Positions 43,409-51,886 are shown, numbered from the stretch's first letter. The stretch is 64,000 nucleotides of DNA from Actinomadura violacea (GCF_017573465.1 NZ_JAGEPF010000021.1:1-64000); one strand, 5' to 3'. Translations and numbers: made by a program. The notes: generated by a model from the letters alone, not told the origin.

Positions 43409-44020
43409 CGGCCGTCCGATGATCCCCGACCCGGTGTAGCGCGCCATCCCGGCGGTCAGCAGGTGCCGCCGGTCGTCGGCCAGGTGGTCGGCGCCCTCGT
43501 ACCCGGGACGCACCAGCTCCGGGTGCGCGTGCAGCAGGATCGACGTCTCCAGCTCCCCGGCGTGCATGTCGGAGATTCCGGATGTCGCCATTCCTGCGGC
43601 GGCGCGCGCGTCCTCCCATTCGTCCATTCCGGGGAAAAGCGCCATATCGCCGCCGGACTCCTGGACGACGTTCCCGAGCACGTAGTTGCCGCCGTGCCCG
43701 CTGACCAGCACCAGCTTCGGGACGCCCGCCCGCCGCAGCGACTCCGCCACGTCCCGCACCACCGCGTGCAGCGTCGCCGCCGAGACGCTGACCGTCCCCG
43801 GCCAGCCGGCGTGCTCGTGCGAGCACGAGATCGTCACCGGCGGCAGCACCCGCACCGGGTACCGCTCCGCGACCTCCGCCGCCACGGTGCACGCGATCAC
43901 CGTGTCCGTGGCGAGCGGCAGGAACGGCCCGTGCTGCTCGAAGCTGCCGACCGGCAGCAGCGCCACGCGGACGTCCCGTTCCTCCGTGCTCGTGTGCATC
44001 GGCACCATGCGCCCCACCAT
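43241..44020 (-). CDS. Creatininase/ArfB-like metallohydrolase
   Basis: The 259-residue protein has the creatininase metal motifs: GSFEQHG (Glu28, His30), ATDT (Asp39), SGHGGN (His109) and HAGELETS (Glu156). The family includes ArfB, which deformylates FAPy in archaeal riboflavin synthesis, so pairing with the cyclohydrolase is suggestive. Its 3' end overlaps the membrane-protein gene by 168 bases; the last 35 residues are low-complexity Gly/Asp/Gln and probably arose by read-through into that gene. Three close ATGs (44020, 44008, 43999) are possible starts. Confidence 0.85.
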   Translation of the reverse strand: MVGRMVPMHTSTEERDVRVALLPVGSFEQHGPFLPLATDTVIACTVAAEVAERYPVRVLPPVTISCSHEHAGWPGTVSVSAATLHAVVRDVAESLRRAGVPKLVLVSGHGGNYVLGNVVQESGGDMALFPGMDEWEDARAAAGMATSGISDMHAGELETSILLHAHPELVRPGYEGADHLADDRRHLLTAGMARYTGSGIIGRPSLASAGKGRDALASLVRAFGPCLAVLDEQGEGAGQGGDEGQHPVDDGDGEALGRA

Positions 44021-44329
44021 GCCCCCAACCCTGTCACGCCGCCGCCCCGCGACGCCGCTGCGCCGCGCCGGATGACCTGATCGCCGCGAGTCTCATTGCT
44101 TTTCTTCTTTGTCGCAGATGATCAGCATGTCCATTATTGGGGCTTCTGGCGGCGGCAGGGAAATTCCGCTTGGTAAGCGTCCGACGCGGACTTCACCATC
44201 CATGCCGGACGCTGGCCCCAATGTTTGCGATCAGCGCGACATCATCCGAATTCTCACCGGGAAGCCTGATCAACGAAACGATGTCGGACACCTCCGGCAA
44301 ACAACAAGATCACTAGTTCGGGGAGAAGT
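44021..44329. other. 309-base intergenic region with the first copy of a duplicated leader
   Basis: The stretch between the divergent creatininase and SH3 genes is AT-richer than its surroundings (from about 44090). I see no gene. It contains the first copy of the leader blocks described for 44216-44318 and a further weaker similarity to 44935-45030, so the duplication probably covers most of this gap. Confidence 0.6.
44216..44318 (+). repeat. Conserved leader of SH3 protein 1 (copy A of a duplicated element)
   Basis: Three blocks are identical to the leader of the next paralogue: 44216-44230 with 45032-45046, 44280-44299 with 45093-45112, and 44302-44318 with 45114-45130. The DNA between the blocks has diverged, so the blocks themselves may be selected. 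The last block contains ACTAGT and ends just before the ribosome binding site. Confidence 0.75.
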
Positions 44330-44809
44330 ATGATGACAAGCGCGCGTACGGGCATGAGGCTCGCGGTGGCCGGAGCGGCGAGCGGCCTGACCCTGCTGGG
44401 CGGCGGCGCCGCCATGGCGGCCACCGCGCCGCACGGCGGGCCCGTCGGCGCCGGCGACATCTGCCGGTACGAGGTCATCGCGCGGAGCGGCCTGAACGTC
44501 CACCAGACCCCGCGGGGCAAGCTCATCCCGCCGCCCCTGAAGTTCGGCCTGCACATCGGCGCGGACTGCAAGGCCAGCAACGGCGGCTGGGTCGAGATCC
44601 ACCAGGGCGTGCCCGTGAGCCAGCGGCACGGCTGGGTCTTCCGGGCGTTCCTCAAGCCGATCAAGCCCGGCGGCGGCGTGTCCGCCGGCGCCGGCGGCAC
44701 CTCCGTCACGGCGAACCCGATGCTGGCCGGCGCCGGCCTCGGGACGATCGTGCTCGGCGGCGGCCTCGCCATCGCCGTCCGCCGCCGTCAGGCGAAGGGC
44801 CTGTCCTGA
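44330..44809 (+). CDS. Secreted, membrane-anchored SH3-type surface protein, one repeat
   Basis: The 159-residue protein has a signal peptide (cleavage near AMAA, about residue 30), one SH3-like module with CRYEVIARSGLNVHQTPRG and HIGADCKASNGGWVEI, then a Gly/Ala/Ser linker. The C-terminus is PMLAGAGLG, a hydrophobic helix and a basic tail RRRQAKGLS. That plan resembles a cell-wall sorting signal without LPXTG. It is a tandem paralogue of the next protein, upstream of a sortase. The ATG follows GGGGAGAAGT; a second ATG is three bases later. Confidence 0.78.
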   Translation: MMTSARTGMRLAVAGAASGLTLLGGGAAMAATAPHGGPVGAGDICRYEVIARSGLNVHQTPRGKLIPPPLKFGLHIGADCKASNGGWVEIHQGVPVSQRHGWVFRAFLKPIKPGGGVSAGAGGTSVTANPMLAGAGLGTIVLGGGLAIAVRRRQAKGLS

Positions 44810-45139
44810 TCCTGGGCGACCGGCGAGGCGTAGCGGCCGGCCAGGGCACCGGAGGGTGCCGGCCGGCCGCCGTGCCGCCGCCGCGGCCCGGCGGCATCTC
44901 CCGGAACAGGAGAGAATAACCATCCTCGCGGTGGATGGACGCATTGTCGATAATGGCGACCTTGTCGGCCGATATAGAACTCCGCTTTGTCGTTCGACGA
45001 TCAGATCTTCGTCGTGCCGACGGATCGCCATCCCCAATGTTTGCGACAACGACGGCATGTCCCTAATGGCCCACGGGCAGCTTGATCACGATGATGTCGG
45101 ACACCTCCGGCATCAACAAGATCACTAGTTGGGGGAAGA
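44810..45139. other. 330-base intergenic region with the second copy of the duplicated leader
   Basis: No open frame with a convincing start and codon bias was found between the two SH3 genes. A GC-rich run (44820-44890) with GGCCGGC words follows gene 1 and may form a hairpin. The rest is the second leader copy. Confidence 0.6.
45032..45130 (+). repeat. Conserved leader of SH3 protein 2 (copy B of a duplicated element)
   Basis: It shares three exact blocks with 44216-44318 at nearly the same distances from the start codon. The similar spacing suggests a functional leader, either a promoter/operator or an RNA element, retained after tandem duplication of gene and promoter. Confidence 0.75.
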
Positions 45140-45838
45140 ATGAGCTCAAGTGCGCGCACTGGAATGGCGCTCGCGGTGGCCGGTGCGGCGGGCGGCCTGA
45201 CGCTGCTGGCCGGCGGGGCCGCCGACGCCGCGACGGCCACGACGCACCTGGCCGCCGCGCCGGCGATCTGCCGCTACGAGGTCACCGCGAACTCCGGGCT
45301 GAACGTCCGCACCGGCCCCGGCACGAGGTGGGAGACGGTGCCGCCCGCGCTGGCCCACGGCAAGCACCTCGGCGCCGACTGCATCACGAGCCAGTCCGGC
45401 TGGCACCAGCTCCGGTCGAACCAGGTGGGCAAGTGGGTCTCCGGCCAGTACCTGCGCCTGCTCAGCCACAGCGGCCGGAGCTGCCGGTACGCGGTCACCG
45501 CGAGCGCCCTGAACGTCCGTACGGGCCCGAGCACGGGATACAACACCTCGCCGCCGCAGCTCCACCGCGGCCAGCACATCACGGCGGACTGCCGGGGCAG
45601 CGAGGCCGGCTGGAGGGCGCTCCGCCAGAGCGTGCCGGCGAACCAGATCGGCAAGTGGTCCTCCGGCGCGTTCCTGAAGCCGATCCGCTCCGCGCGCGGC
45701 GGTGTCATGGCCGGTGCCGGCGGTGCCGCCGCCGCGCCGACCAGCCCGATGCTGGCCGGGGCCGGCCTCGGCGTGGTCGCGCTCGGCGGCGGGGTCGCGA
45801 TCGCGGCGATCCGGCGCCGGGCGAAGGGGCTCGCCTGA
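45140..45838 (+). CDS. Secreted, membrane-anchored SH3-type surface protein, two repeats
   Basis: The 232-residue protein has a signal peptide (ADAA, about residue 31), two SH3_3-like modules (CRYEVTANSGLNVRTGPG and CRYAVTASALNVRTGPS, each followed by an ADC...GW segment), and a C-terminus with SPMLAGAGLG, a hydrophobic helix and RRRAKGLA. The paired cysteines may form disulphides within each module. It lies five bases before a sortase gene, so it is a candidate substrate. The ATG at 45140 follows GGGGGAAGA. Confidence 0.8.
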   Translation: MSSSARTGMALAVAGAAGGLTLLAGGAADAATATTHLAAAPAICRYEVTANSGLNVRTGPGTRWETVPPALAHGKHLGADCITSQSGWHQLRSNQVGKWVSGQYLRLLSHSGRSCRYAVTASALNVRTGPSTGYNTSPPQLHRGQHITADCRGSEAGWRALRQSVPANQIGKWSSGAFLKPIRSARGGVMAGAGGAAAAPTSPMLAGAGLGVVALGGGVAIAAIRRRAKGLA

Positions 45839-45842
45839 GCCG

Positions 45843-46529
45843 ATGAGCAGAGCAAGGCGTCGCGGCCGGCCGATGCACCTGTGGTATTGGCTGGCCGCCG
45901 CCCTCATCGCGACAGGGACCGCCATGAGCGTCGTCGGGTTCCGGCTGACGGGACCCGACGCGCCGCCGCAGCCGCCTTCGGCGAACCTGGTGGCGAAGGC
46001 CCCCGAGAACACGGCGCCGAACCCGGAACTGGCGCTCGCGCCGTCGGTGCCCGAGCGGGTCAGGATCCCGTCCATCAAGGTGGACGCCCCGGTCATCCGC
46101 ATCGGCACCCGGCCGGACGGGGAGCTCCAGGTCCCGCCGCTCAGCCGGGTCGACGAGGTCGGCTGGTTCCAGGACGGCCCGACGCCGGGCGAGAACGGCC
46201 GCAGCGTCCTGGTCGGCCACGTCGACTCCAAGACCAAGCCGGGCGTCTTCTACCGGCTCGGCGCGCTCCGTCCGGGGCGGCGGATCGAGGTCGTCCGCAA
46301 GGACGGGTCGGCGCCGGCGTTCCGGGTCGACCGCATCCAGCGGGTCGACAAGGACAGGTTCCCGACCGGCAGCGTCTACGGGTCTGAAGGCGGGCCGGAA
46401 CTACGCCTCATCACCTGCGGCGGCAGGTTCGACCGCAAGAGCGGACACTACGTCGACAACATCATCGTCTACGCGTCCCTGATCCCCGGCACCCGGAACA
46501 CCGCCCAGGGATCCCAAGCCCAAGGCTGA
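45843..46529 (+). CDS. Sortase, class F-like
   Basis: The 228-residue protein has an N-terminal membrane anchor (about residues 12-36) and a sortase beta-barrel with catalytic His126 in LVGHVDS, Cys192 in LITCGG and Arg198 in RFDRKSGHYVDN. The TCGG form and size fit class F sortases of actinobacteria. The gene starts four bases after the second SH3 gene and is probably translated with it. It is expected to cleave a sorting motif in the neighbouring proteins, whose motif is not LPXTG. Confidence 0.85.
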   Translation: MSRARRRGRPMHLWYWLAAALIATGTAMSVVGFRLTGPDAPPQPPSANLVAKAPENTAPNPELALAPSVPERVRIPSIKVDAPVIRIGTRPDGELQVPPLSRVDEVGWFQDGPTPGENGRSVLVGHVDSKTKPGVFYRLGALRPGRRIEVVRKDGSAPAFRVDRIQRVDKDRFPTGSVYGSEGGPELRLITCGGRFDRKSGHYVDNIIVYASLIPGTRNTAQGSQAQG

Positions 46530-46537
46530 CCCAGCAA

Positions 46538-46580
46538 CGGCCCCGGTACCCCGCGACGACACAACGCGGTACCGGGGCCG
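46538..46580. terminator. Bidirectional hairpin terminator
   Basis: CGGCCCCGGTACC and its complement GGTACCGGGGCCG, extended by CGCG pairs with a two-base bulge, form a strong stem between the convergent sortase and beta-propeller genes. Confidence 0.75.
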
Positions 46581-46611
46581 CCGCATGCGGTCCCGGAGAC
46601 ACGGGCGGGAC

Positions 46612-47739
46612 TCACCAGGCGATGAGACCCAGGTCGGTCCGGTGCATGTCGGGGAGGCGGCGGAACCGGCCGTCGTCGTCCATCCGGAAGACGGCCCGGT
46701 CGCGGCGGGAGCTGACGAGCAGGTGCCCGCCCGTCGCGTCGAGGGTCGTCCGGAAGTCCACCGGTGCGGCGGGCGCGATCTGCCGCGCCGTCATGCGGGC
46801 GATCGTGCGGACGGGCGCCTTGCCGGAACCGCCCCCGGCGGGCGGGGTCAGCTCCACGATCGCGGCGGACCTGAACGTCCCGTCATCGGCGGTGTCCTCC
46901 TCGACGGCCCTGAAGGCACGCCCGTCCGGGGACGGCCTGAAGGAGGTCAGATAGGCGGTGCCCCCCAGTGCGGTGCGGGCGTGGAGCAGGTCGGTACCGG
47001 TCGTAGCGGTGTCGAGTGCGCGCAGCTCGAAGCCCCTGTCGTCGCCCTGGGGGCTCTCCGGGGCGTCGGTGGCGAAGAAGAGTGTGCGGCCGTCCGCCGC
47101 CCATACCGGGGACTGCACCGGCGAGTCGGCGCGCGCCGGCGGCAGGCGCCATCCCCGCCGGGCGCCGGACGAGGCGTCGACGACCGCCACGTCGTCGCCG
47201 CGGCACCCGGTGAGGTTGTTGAAGACGAGCGCGACGCGGGTGCCGTTCGCCGTGGCGGCCATCTCGTCCACCCGGGTGCCGAACTCGCCGGGCAGGGTCG
47301 TCCTGCTCGCGACGCTCCCGTCGCGGCGTATGGTCACCTTGTCGATGCGGGTGCTGCAGGGGCCGGTCTCGTCGGCGAGGAAGGCGGTGCGCCGGCCGGC
47401 CGCGACGGCGAGCGCGGCGTAGTGCCCGGCGCGGGGCTTGATGTCGGCGACCATGCGCCCGGTCCAGGAGTCGAAGACTCCGGCGCCGCCCTCGCGGTGG
47501 GTCGCCAGGAAGTACGCGGGGCCGTCGTGCGCGCCGAGCGGTTCCGGGCCGCGCAGGGTGCCGCGGACGGTGACGGTCACGACCACGACCGCGATCACGG
47601 TGAGGACGGCGGCGACGGGCACCGTCCACCGTCCCGCCGGCCGGCGGCGGGCGGGCAGGTTCAGGGGCGGCAGCGACTCGCGCGTCACCTCGCGGGTCTC
47701 GGCGGCGGCGGCGTCCTTCAGCAGCCGTTCGATGTTCAC
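46612..47739 (-). CDS. Membrane-anchored beta-propeller-like protein linked to a sigma factor
   Basis: The 375-residue protein has an N-terminal cytoplasmic part with SLPPLNLP, one membrane helix (about residues 40-60) and an extracytoplasmic domain with WD40/TolB-like repeats (FLATHREGGAGVFDSWTG; SPDGRAFRA). It starts by a GTG overlapping the sigma-factor stop. In actinomycetes such proteins next to SigE-type genes often act as regulators, but no anti-sigma zinc motif is visible. Function remains inferred from context. Confidence 0.7.
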   Translation of the reverse strand: MNIERLLKDAAAAETREVTRESLPPLNLPARRRPAGRWTVPVAAVLTVIAVVVVTVTVRGTLRGPEPLGAHDGPAYFLATHREGGAGVFDSWTGRMVADIKPRAGHYAALAVAAGRRTAFLADETGPCSTRIDKVTIRRDGSVASRTTLPGEFGTRVDEMAATANGTRVALVFNNLTGCRGDDVAVVDASSGARRGWRLPPARADSPVQSPVWAADGRTLFFATDAPESPQGDDRGFELRALDTATTGTDLLHARTALGGTAYLTSFRPSPDGRAFRAVEEDTADDGTFRSAAIVELTPPAGGGSGKAPVRTIARMTARQIAPAAPVDFRTTLDATGGHLLVSSRRDRAVFRMDDDGRFRRLPDMHRTDLGLIAW

Positions 47740-48269
47740 GGGGTCTCTCCCAGCATGCGCTCAAGGGCGGTGCGCCCGCGGGACGTGTTGGACCGGACGG
47801 TGCCCCGGCTCACCCGCATGATCTGCGCGGTCTCCTCCTCGGACAGGTCGAGCACGAACCGGAGCACCAGCGTCTCCCGCTGCTTGTGCGGCAGCCGGCG
47901 CGGCGCGTCGAGGATCTCCTTGCCCTGCTCCAGGCCCAGGACCCGGCTCTCCGCCGACGCGGCGGGCGGGTCCTGGGCGCCGAGCAGGCGGCGGCCCCGG
48001 CGGCGCAGCACCGTCCGGCAGTTGTTGAGCACCGACGACCTCAGGTAGGTCAGGGCCTTGCCGGTGTCCTTCAGCCGGCCCCACCGCCGGTACAGGCCGA
48101 GAAAGGAGTCCTGCACGACGTCCTCGGCCGTCGGCCGGTCGCCCACCATCACCAGGGCCAGCCTGACGAGGTCAAGGGCGTGCGCTTCGTACAACCGCGT
48201 CACCGCTCTCTCGGGGGAGTGCACCACCAGGTCCGGGGGGCCTTCCTGACGGAAGTTGAGGAGGCTCAC
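47736..48269 (-). CDS. RNA polymerase sigma-70 family factor (SigE/ECF type)
   Basis: The 177-residue protein has sigma regions 2 (LYEAHALDLVRLALVMVGDRPTAEDVVQDSF) and 4 (LPHKQRETLVLRFVLDLSEEETAQIMRVS), the size and layout of ECF sigma factors. The GTG at 48269 overlaps the stop of the broken glycosyltransferase gene (GTGA), which supports it over a GTG at 48227. Its targets are unknown; it is coupled to a membrane propeller protein that might transmit a signal. Confidence 0.85.
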   Translation of the reverse strand: MSLLNFRQEGPPDLVVHSPERAVTRLYEAHALDLVRLALVMVGDRPTAEDVVQDSFLGLYRRWGRLKDTGKALTYLRSSVLNNCRTVLRRRGRRLLGAQDPPAASAESRVLGLEQGKEILDAPRRLPHKQRETLVLRFVLDLSEEETAQIMRVSRGTVRSNTSRGRTALERMLGETP

Positions 48270-49506
48270 GGGGAAGAGACGCGTCCGGGGCGCCGATGTT
48301 GCACGGGCGGCCGATCTCGGCCTGGGGCGAACTCGGTGCCGCCGAAGTCGCCCGCCTGGGCGGGGGTCCGCCGCAGCGCGACGTCGCGCAGCCCGCGGAA
48401 CGCGTCCGGGTACGCCTCGGCGATCGAGCGCCGGTCCTTGGTGAGGAACAGGATCGCGTCGCCGGGCCGGGCCTCCCGCTTGACGATCGCCGCGGCGCCG
48501 CGGAGGTTGTCCCACCAGTTCTCCGGACGGCGCTGCGCGACCTGCAGCGGTGCCAGCAGGACGGCCAACGCGACGAGCGGCGCGATCCATGTCCGGAAGG
48601 GCAGCCGGGCGAGTCCCGCGGCGGCGAGCAGCGCCATGGCGGGGAGGCTGCCGATCACGTAGCGGCCGGTGTAGAAGGGATGGAACTGGGAGACCAGGAG
48701 CAGCACCGTCGCAGGCAGCAACAGCCACGGCACGGCCAGGGCACGCAGGCCGATCGGGCCGCGCCGCCGCGGCGGCGGACCACCGGCGCAGCATCGTCCT
48801 GGTGCGGCGCGCCGGCAGCAGGGTCGCCAGGTGGGCGGGGAGGATGAGCAGTGCGAACAGATGGACCAGCCCGAGCAGGGCGACGCCCGCGCCGTAGGCG
48901 GCGTACCGGCGCCTGGACCCTCGTTCCGCCAGGTCGACGAACAGGACGGTCAGCCACACGGTGAGCGCCGCGACAAGGGAGTAGGACCGGGCCTCGTGCG
49001 CGTAGTGGCTCGCGAACGGCGCCCCGGCGTAGAGGAGGCCCGGCGAGGCACCCGACGGGCCCGGACATGATCCTGCGGCCGAGGACGGTGACGCCCGCCG
49101 CCGTGGCCGCGAACGCCGCGACCGAGGGGAGCCGCAGCGCGAACTCGCCGGCTCCGAAGACCTGCACGACACCGTGCATGAACAGGTAGTAGGCGCCGTG
49201 GACGGCGTCGATGTGCCGGGCGCACCACAGGATGTCGGGGGTCGAGCGGCGGGCGATCTCGGACGTGATCGCCTCGTCCCGCCACAGCGGTAGCCGTCCG
49301 GCGCCCCACAGGCCCATCGCCAGCGCCAGGAGAGCGGGCACCGAGGGAAGGAGCCAGGCCCTGCGCCGCCCTCGCCCCGCCTCCCCGCGCCGGCCTGCGT
49401 CTTCGGGGGAGGCCCGGGGCGCTCGGCCGTGGCCGGGCGTTCGCGGGGCAGAAGATCCGGTTTCGAGGTCACGCCAAGAGACGCAGGGAGCCCCGCCCTG
49501 TTGCAT
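48266..49506 (-). pseudogene. Frameshifted GT39/ArnT-like membrane glycosyltransferase
   Basis: The protein reads well in three successive frames. The first has the catalytic-type acidic motif LPLWRDEAITSEIARRS and runs to about GPVGCLA. The second (GLLYAGAPFASHYAHEARSYSLVAAL) starts near 49040, and the third (VPWLLLPATVLLLVSQFHPFYTGRY) near 48770. Both shifts need one extra base in GC-rich runs. A GT-C mannosyl/arabinosyltransferase is the likely original. It may be a true pseudogene or two sequencing errors. Its stop overlaps the sigma-factor start. Confidence 0.72.
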
Positions 49507-49549
49507 CTCCCCGCGGCCTATTTTCGATCGGGCGCCGGCGCGGTCGCTC

Positions 49550-51034
49550 CTATTTGCAGGTGAAGCCCTCGATGGTGGCGTTGCTCAGGGTGCAGTCCGG
49601 GGGCAGGGCCGTTCCGGAGCTGTCGTGGAAGGCCAGGTGCCATTTGCCGACCCTGTCGGTCAGCAGCGCGTAGCCGTGCACGTCATGCGATATCGAGTTG
49701 TCGACGGTCTGGCCGTCGACGGTCTTGCCCATCACCTTGGTGTCGTCCGGGGCGGTGTCGAGCGTGGTGCCGGACGATCCGACGGTCAGCTGCGGGGGAC
49801 GAGTGCTCTTGACGAAGTCGAGCATCTGGTACAGGTGCAGGTGGCCGGAGAGCACCAGGGGGACGTTGGGCGCCAGTGCCTTCTGCGCCGACCGGGCGAG
49901 GCCGCTCGCCAGCGTCGGGTTCGTCCACGTCACGGCGGTGGACGAGGCCTGCTTGACCGTCCACAGGGGTTTGTGGGTGATGAGGAAGTAGTCGTGCGTC
50001 GGATGGTTGGCGGCCAGGCGGTTCACCTCGTCGAACCATTTCGCGTAGAGGCTCGCTTGGGCGTTGTTGGGCTGGGTTCCGTCGTCGGCCGCGGACGAGT
50101 CGAAAAGCACGAAGTGCAGCGTGCCCGCGTTGATCTGCTCCGGCTCGACCTGGGGCTGCGGCAGCGTGTAGCACTCGTTGTCCTTCCGCGGGACGGTGGC
50201 GAGGTAGCGGAACCATTCGGCGCCCCGTCCGACCTTTCCCGGCGTGCAGACCTCGTGGTTACCGCGCGCGAAGATGAACGGCGCCTCGCCGAGCAGGGGT
50301 TCGGCGGGGCGCAGGAAGTCCTTGACGAGGCAGCCCCAGTCGGCCGCCTGCCCCTGGGCGTTGCAGCCGGCGGAGGCGTCGTTCGCGGCCTGCGGCTGCT
50401 CGCGGTACACGTAGTCGCCGACGTGGACGACGAGGTCCGGGCGGGACTGGGCGGCGGCGTGCGTCGCGAGGGTGTGCAGCGGCCAGGCCTTCAGGCAGTC
50501 CTGGTTGGCGGGGGACCCGGCCACGGGGGAGGCGACCTCGCAGCCGGCGTCGCCGATCACGGCGATCCGCCGCGGGCGTCCGGTGACGGGCCAGCGCGGC
50601 AGGGGGAGCTGCAGGTTGCCGGGGTGGACGGTCGCCGCGTTGGTGGTGCTCGGCTCGATCAGCGCGTTGCTCGCCCCGTCGGGGACCTGCAGCGTGCAGA
50701 GCGTGGTCGGGAACTGCTGGAGTCCGCCCGCGGTGATGTAGGGGTCGCTCACCTTCCGCATCGGCGTGGTACGGGTCTGGCCGGCCTGTCTGTACTGCGC
50801 GGTGGGGCACTGGCCTGAGGGCTGCTCGGTGGTGGCGAACCGGATCTCGGTGGTGTGCGAGGCGCCGTTGACCAGCTGAGTCCACGCCCACGCCTCACCG
50901 TTCTTCGCACCCGCCGGAGGAGGAGGCGGCGACGACTCCGCCTGGACGGGCTGCGCCGGCGCGTGCAGCGGCCCGGCGATCGCCGCGGCCAGGGCGCCCG
51001 CGGCCCCCAAGGCCACGAGTGCAAGGCGTGACAT
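49550..51034 (-). CDS. Secreted calcineurin-like metallophosphoesterase
   Basis: The 494-residue protein has a signal peptide (Ala-rich, first 30 residues) and a Pro-rich mature start. The phosphoesterase motifs are GDAGC, GDYVYR, RGNHE and SGHLHLY in order, giving the dimetal site. An N-terminal part (residues about 45-150) has no family I recognise. The ATG at 51034 follows GGGGGAG at nine bases; the adjacent GTG is less likely. It may hydrolyse extracellular phosphate esters. The reading direction is the same as the upstream hairpin at 51060-51089. Confidence 0.83.
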   Translation of the reverse strand: MSRLALVALGAAGALAAAIAGPLHAPAQPVQAESSPPPPPAGAKNGEAWAWTQLVNGASHTTEIRFATTEQPSGQCPTAQYRQAGQTRTTPMRKVSDPYITAGGLQQFPTTLCTLQVPDGASNALIEPSTTNAATVHPGNLQLPLPRWPVTGRPRRIAVIGDAGCEVASPVAGSPANQDCLKAWPLHTLATHAAAQSRPDLVVHVGDYVYREQPQAANDASAGCNAQGQAADWGCLVKDFLRPAEPLLGEAPFIFARGNHEVCTPGKVGRGAEWFRYLATVPRKDNECYTLPQPQVEPEQINAGTLHFVLFDSSAADDGTQPNNAQASLYAKWFDEVNRLAANHPTHDYFLITHKPLWTVKQASSTAVTWTNPTLASGLARSAQKALAPNVPLVLSGHLHLYQMLDFVKSTRPPQLTVGSSGTTLDTAPDDTKVMGKTVDGQTVDNSISHDVHGYALLTDRVGKWHLAFHDSSGTALPPDCTLSNATIEGFTCK

Positions 51035-51059
51035 CACTCCGATCTCCCCCGGTTCGGGA

Positions 51060-51089
51060 ATCGGCGGTCCATGGCAGGGGACCGCCGAT
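51060..51089. promoter_or_regulatory. Hairpin or operator upstream of the phosphoesterase gene
   Basis: ATCGGCGGTCC and GGACCGCCGAT form a perfect 11-bp stem with an eight-base loop, 26 bases before the start codon. It may be an operator or 5' leader structure. No phosphate-control box could be recognised. Confidence 0.45.
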
Positions 51090-51268
51090 GATCATCCGAC
51101 AAAGCCGCTGGGTGACCTGCCCTGCCGGACCCGGCGCATGCCGGGCTGGGTCTTCGGGGTTGTTCAAGTGATGATCAGCGGGATCTCATGGCCGCCGCGG
51201 AGCAGGAGTGATCAAGGTTCCCGGGGCGTTGTAGCGTGGCCCTGGGGCGGGGAGAAGGCGGGAGAGGC

Positions 51269-51880
51269 ATGGCGGTCGTTCACGACACCACGATGACGCC
51301 CGGGAAGCTGGAGCTTCTCGCGGCCTGGCTCCCGGCGCGGCCGTGGTTCGCGGGGCGCGGGGGCGAGTTGCGCAAGGCCGGCGGGTTCCGGCTCGACGAC
51401 CCGGACGGCGAGGTCGGCATCGAGTTCATGGCGGTCGGGGACGGCCGGCACGTCCACCTGGTGCCGATGACCTACCGCGGGGCGCCGCTCGACGGCGCGG
51501 ACCACGCGCTCATCGGCACGTCCGAGCACGGGGTGCTGGGCCGGCGGTGGCTGTACGACGGGGTCCATGACCCGGTCTTCCAGGCGCAGCTGTTCGCGCT
51601 GCTCGAAGGCCGCGCGGTGGCGCAGGCGCAGAACGCGTCCGACATGCCGGACGAGGCGGTCGAGGGCCGCTACGGCGGTGACCCGTTCCCGGCAGGGCCG
51701 GCGGCCGTCGCGGACGGGCCGGACGGCACCGATCTCAAGCTCCCGGGGCGCCCCGCGGTGCGGGTGCTCCGGGTCCTCCGGCCGGACGCCGATGTGGCGG
51801 ACGCGGCCGGGTACGTGGCGGGGGAGTGGACGTCGGCGGACGGCGGGACGGTCCGCGGCCCGCTCGTGGTGGTGCGCTGA
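51269..51880 (+). CDS. Maltokinase N-terminal cap-like domain protein
   Basis: The 203-residue protein resembles the N-terminal cap of actinobacterial maltokinase (PGKLELLAAWLPARPWFAG, GIEFMAVGDGRHVHLVPMTYRG, ALFALLEG-like FALLEGRA) but has no kinase domain. Stand-alone cap proteins are known in actinobacteria, role unknown. The ATG at 51269 follows GGGAGAGGC, and a TAGCGT at 51231 may be its -10. It is convergent with the GNAT gene downstream. Confidence 0.75.
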   Translation: MAVVHDTTMTPGKLELLAAWLPARPWFAGRGGELRKAGGFRLDDPDGEVGIEFMAVGDGRHVHLVPMTYRGAPLDGADHALIGTSEHGVLGRRWLYDGVHDPVFQAQLFALLEGRAVAQAQNASDMPDEAVEGRYGGDPFPAGPAAVADGPDGTDLKLPGRPAVRVLRVLRPDADVADAAGYVAGEWTSADGGTVRGPLVVVR

Positions 51881-51886
51881 GGGGCG

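Noticed and set aside
44216-44318. Possible c-di-AMP (ydaO-type) riboswitch in front of the SH3 genes
   Set aside because: SH3 and wall genes often carry this element in actinobacteria, but I could not find its conserved stems or GAAUCC-type core here.
44100-45140. Tandem duplication as an insertion sequence or integron
   Set aside because: No terminal repeats, target duplications or transposase were found; gene duplication explains it.
51060-51089. PhoP box before the phosphoesterase gene
   Set aside because: No GTTCA-type direct repeats with 11-base spacing could be recognised.
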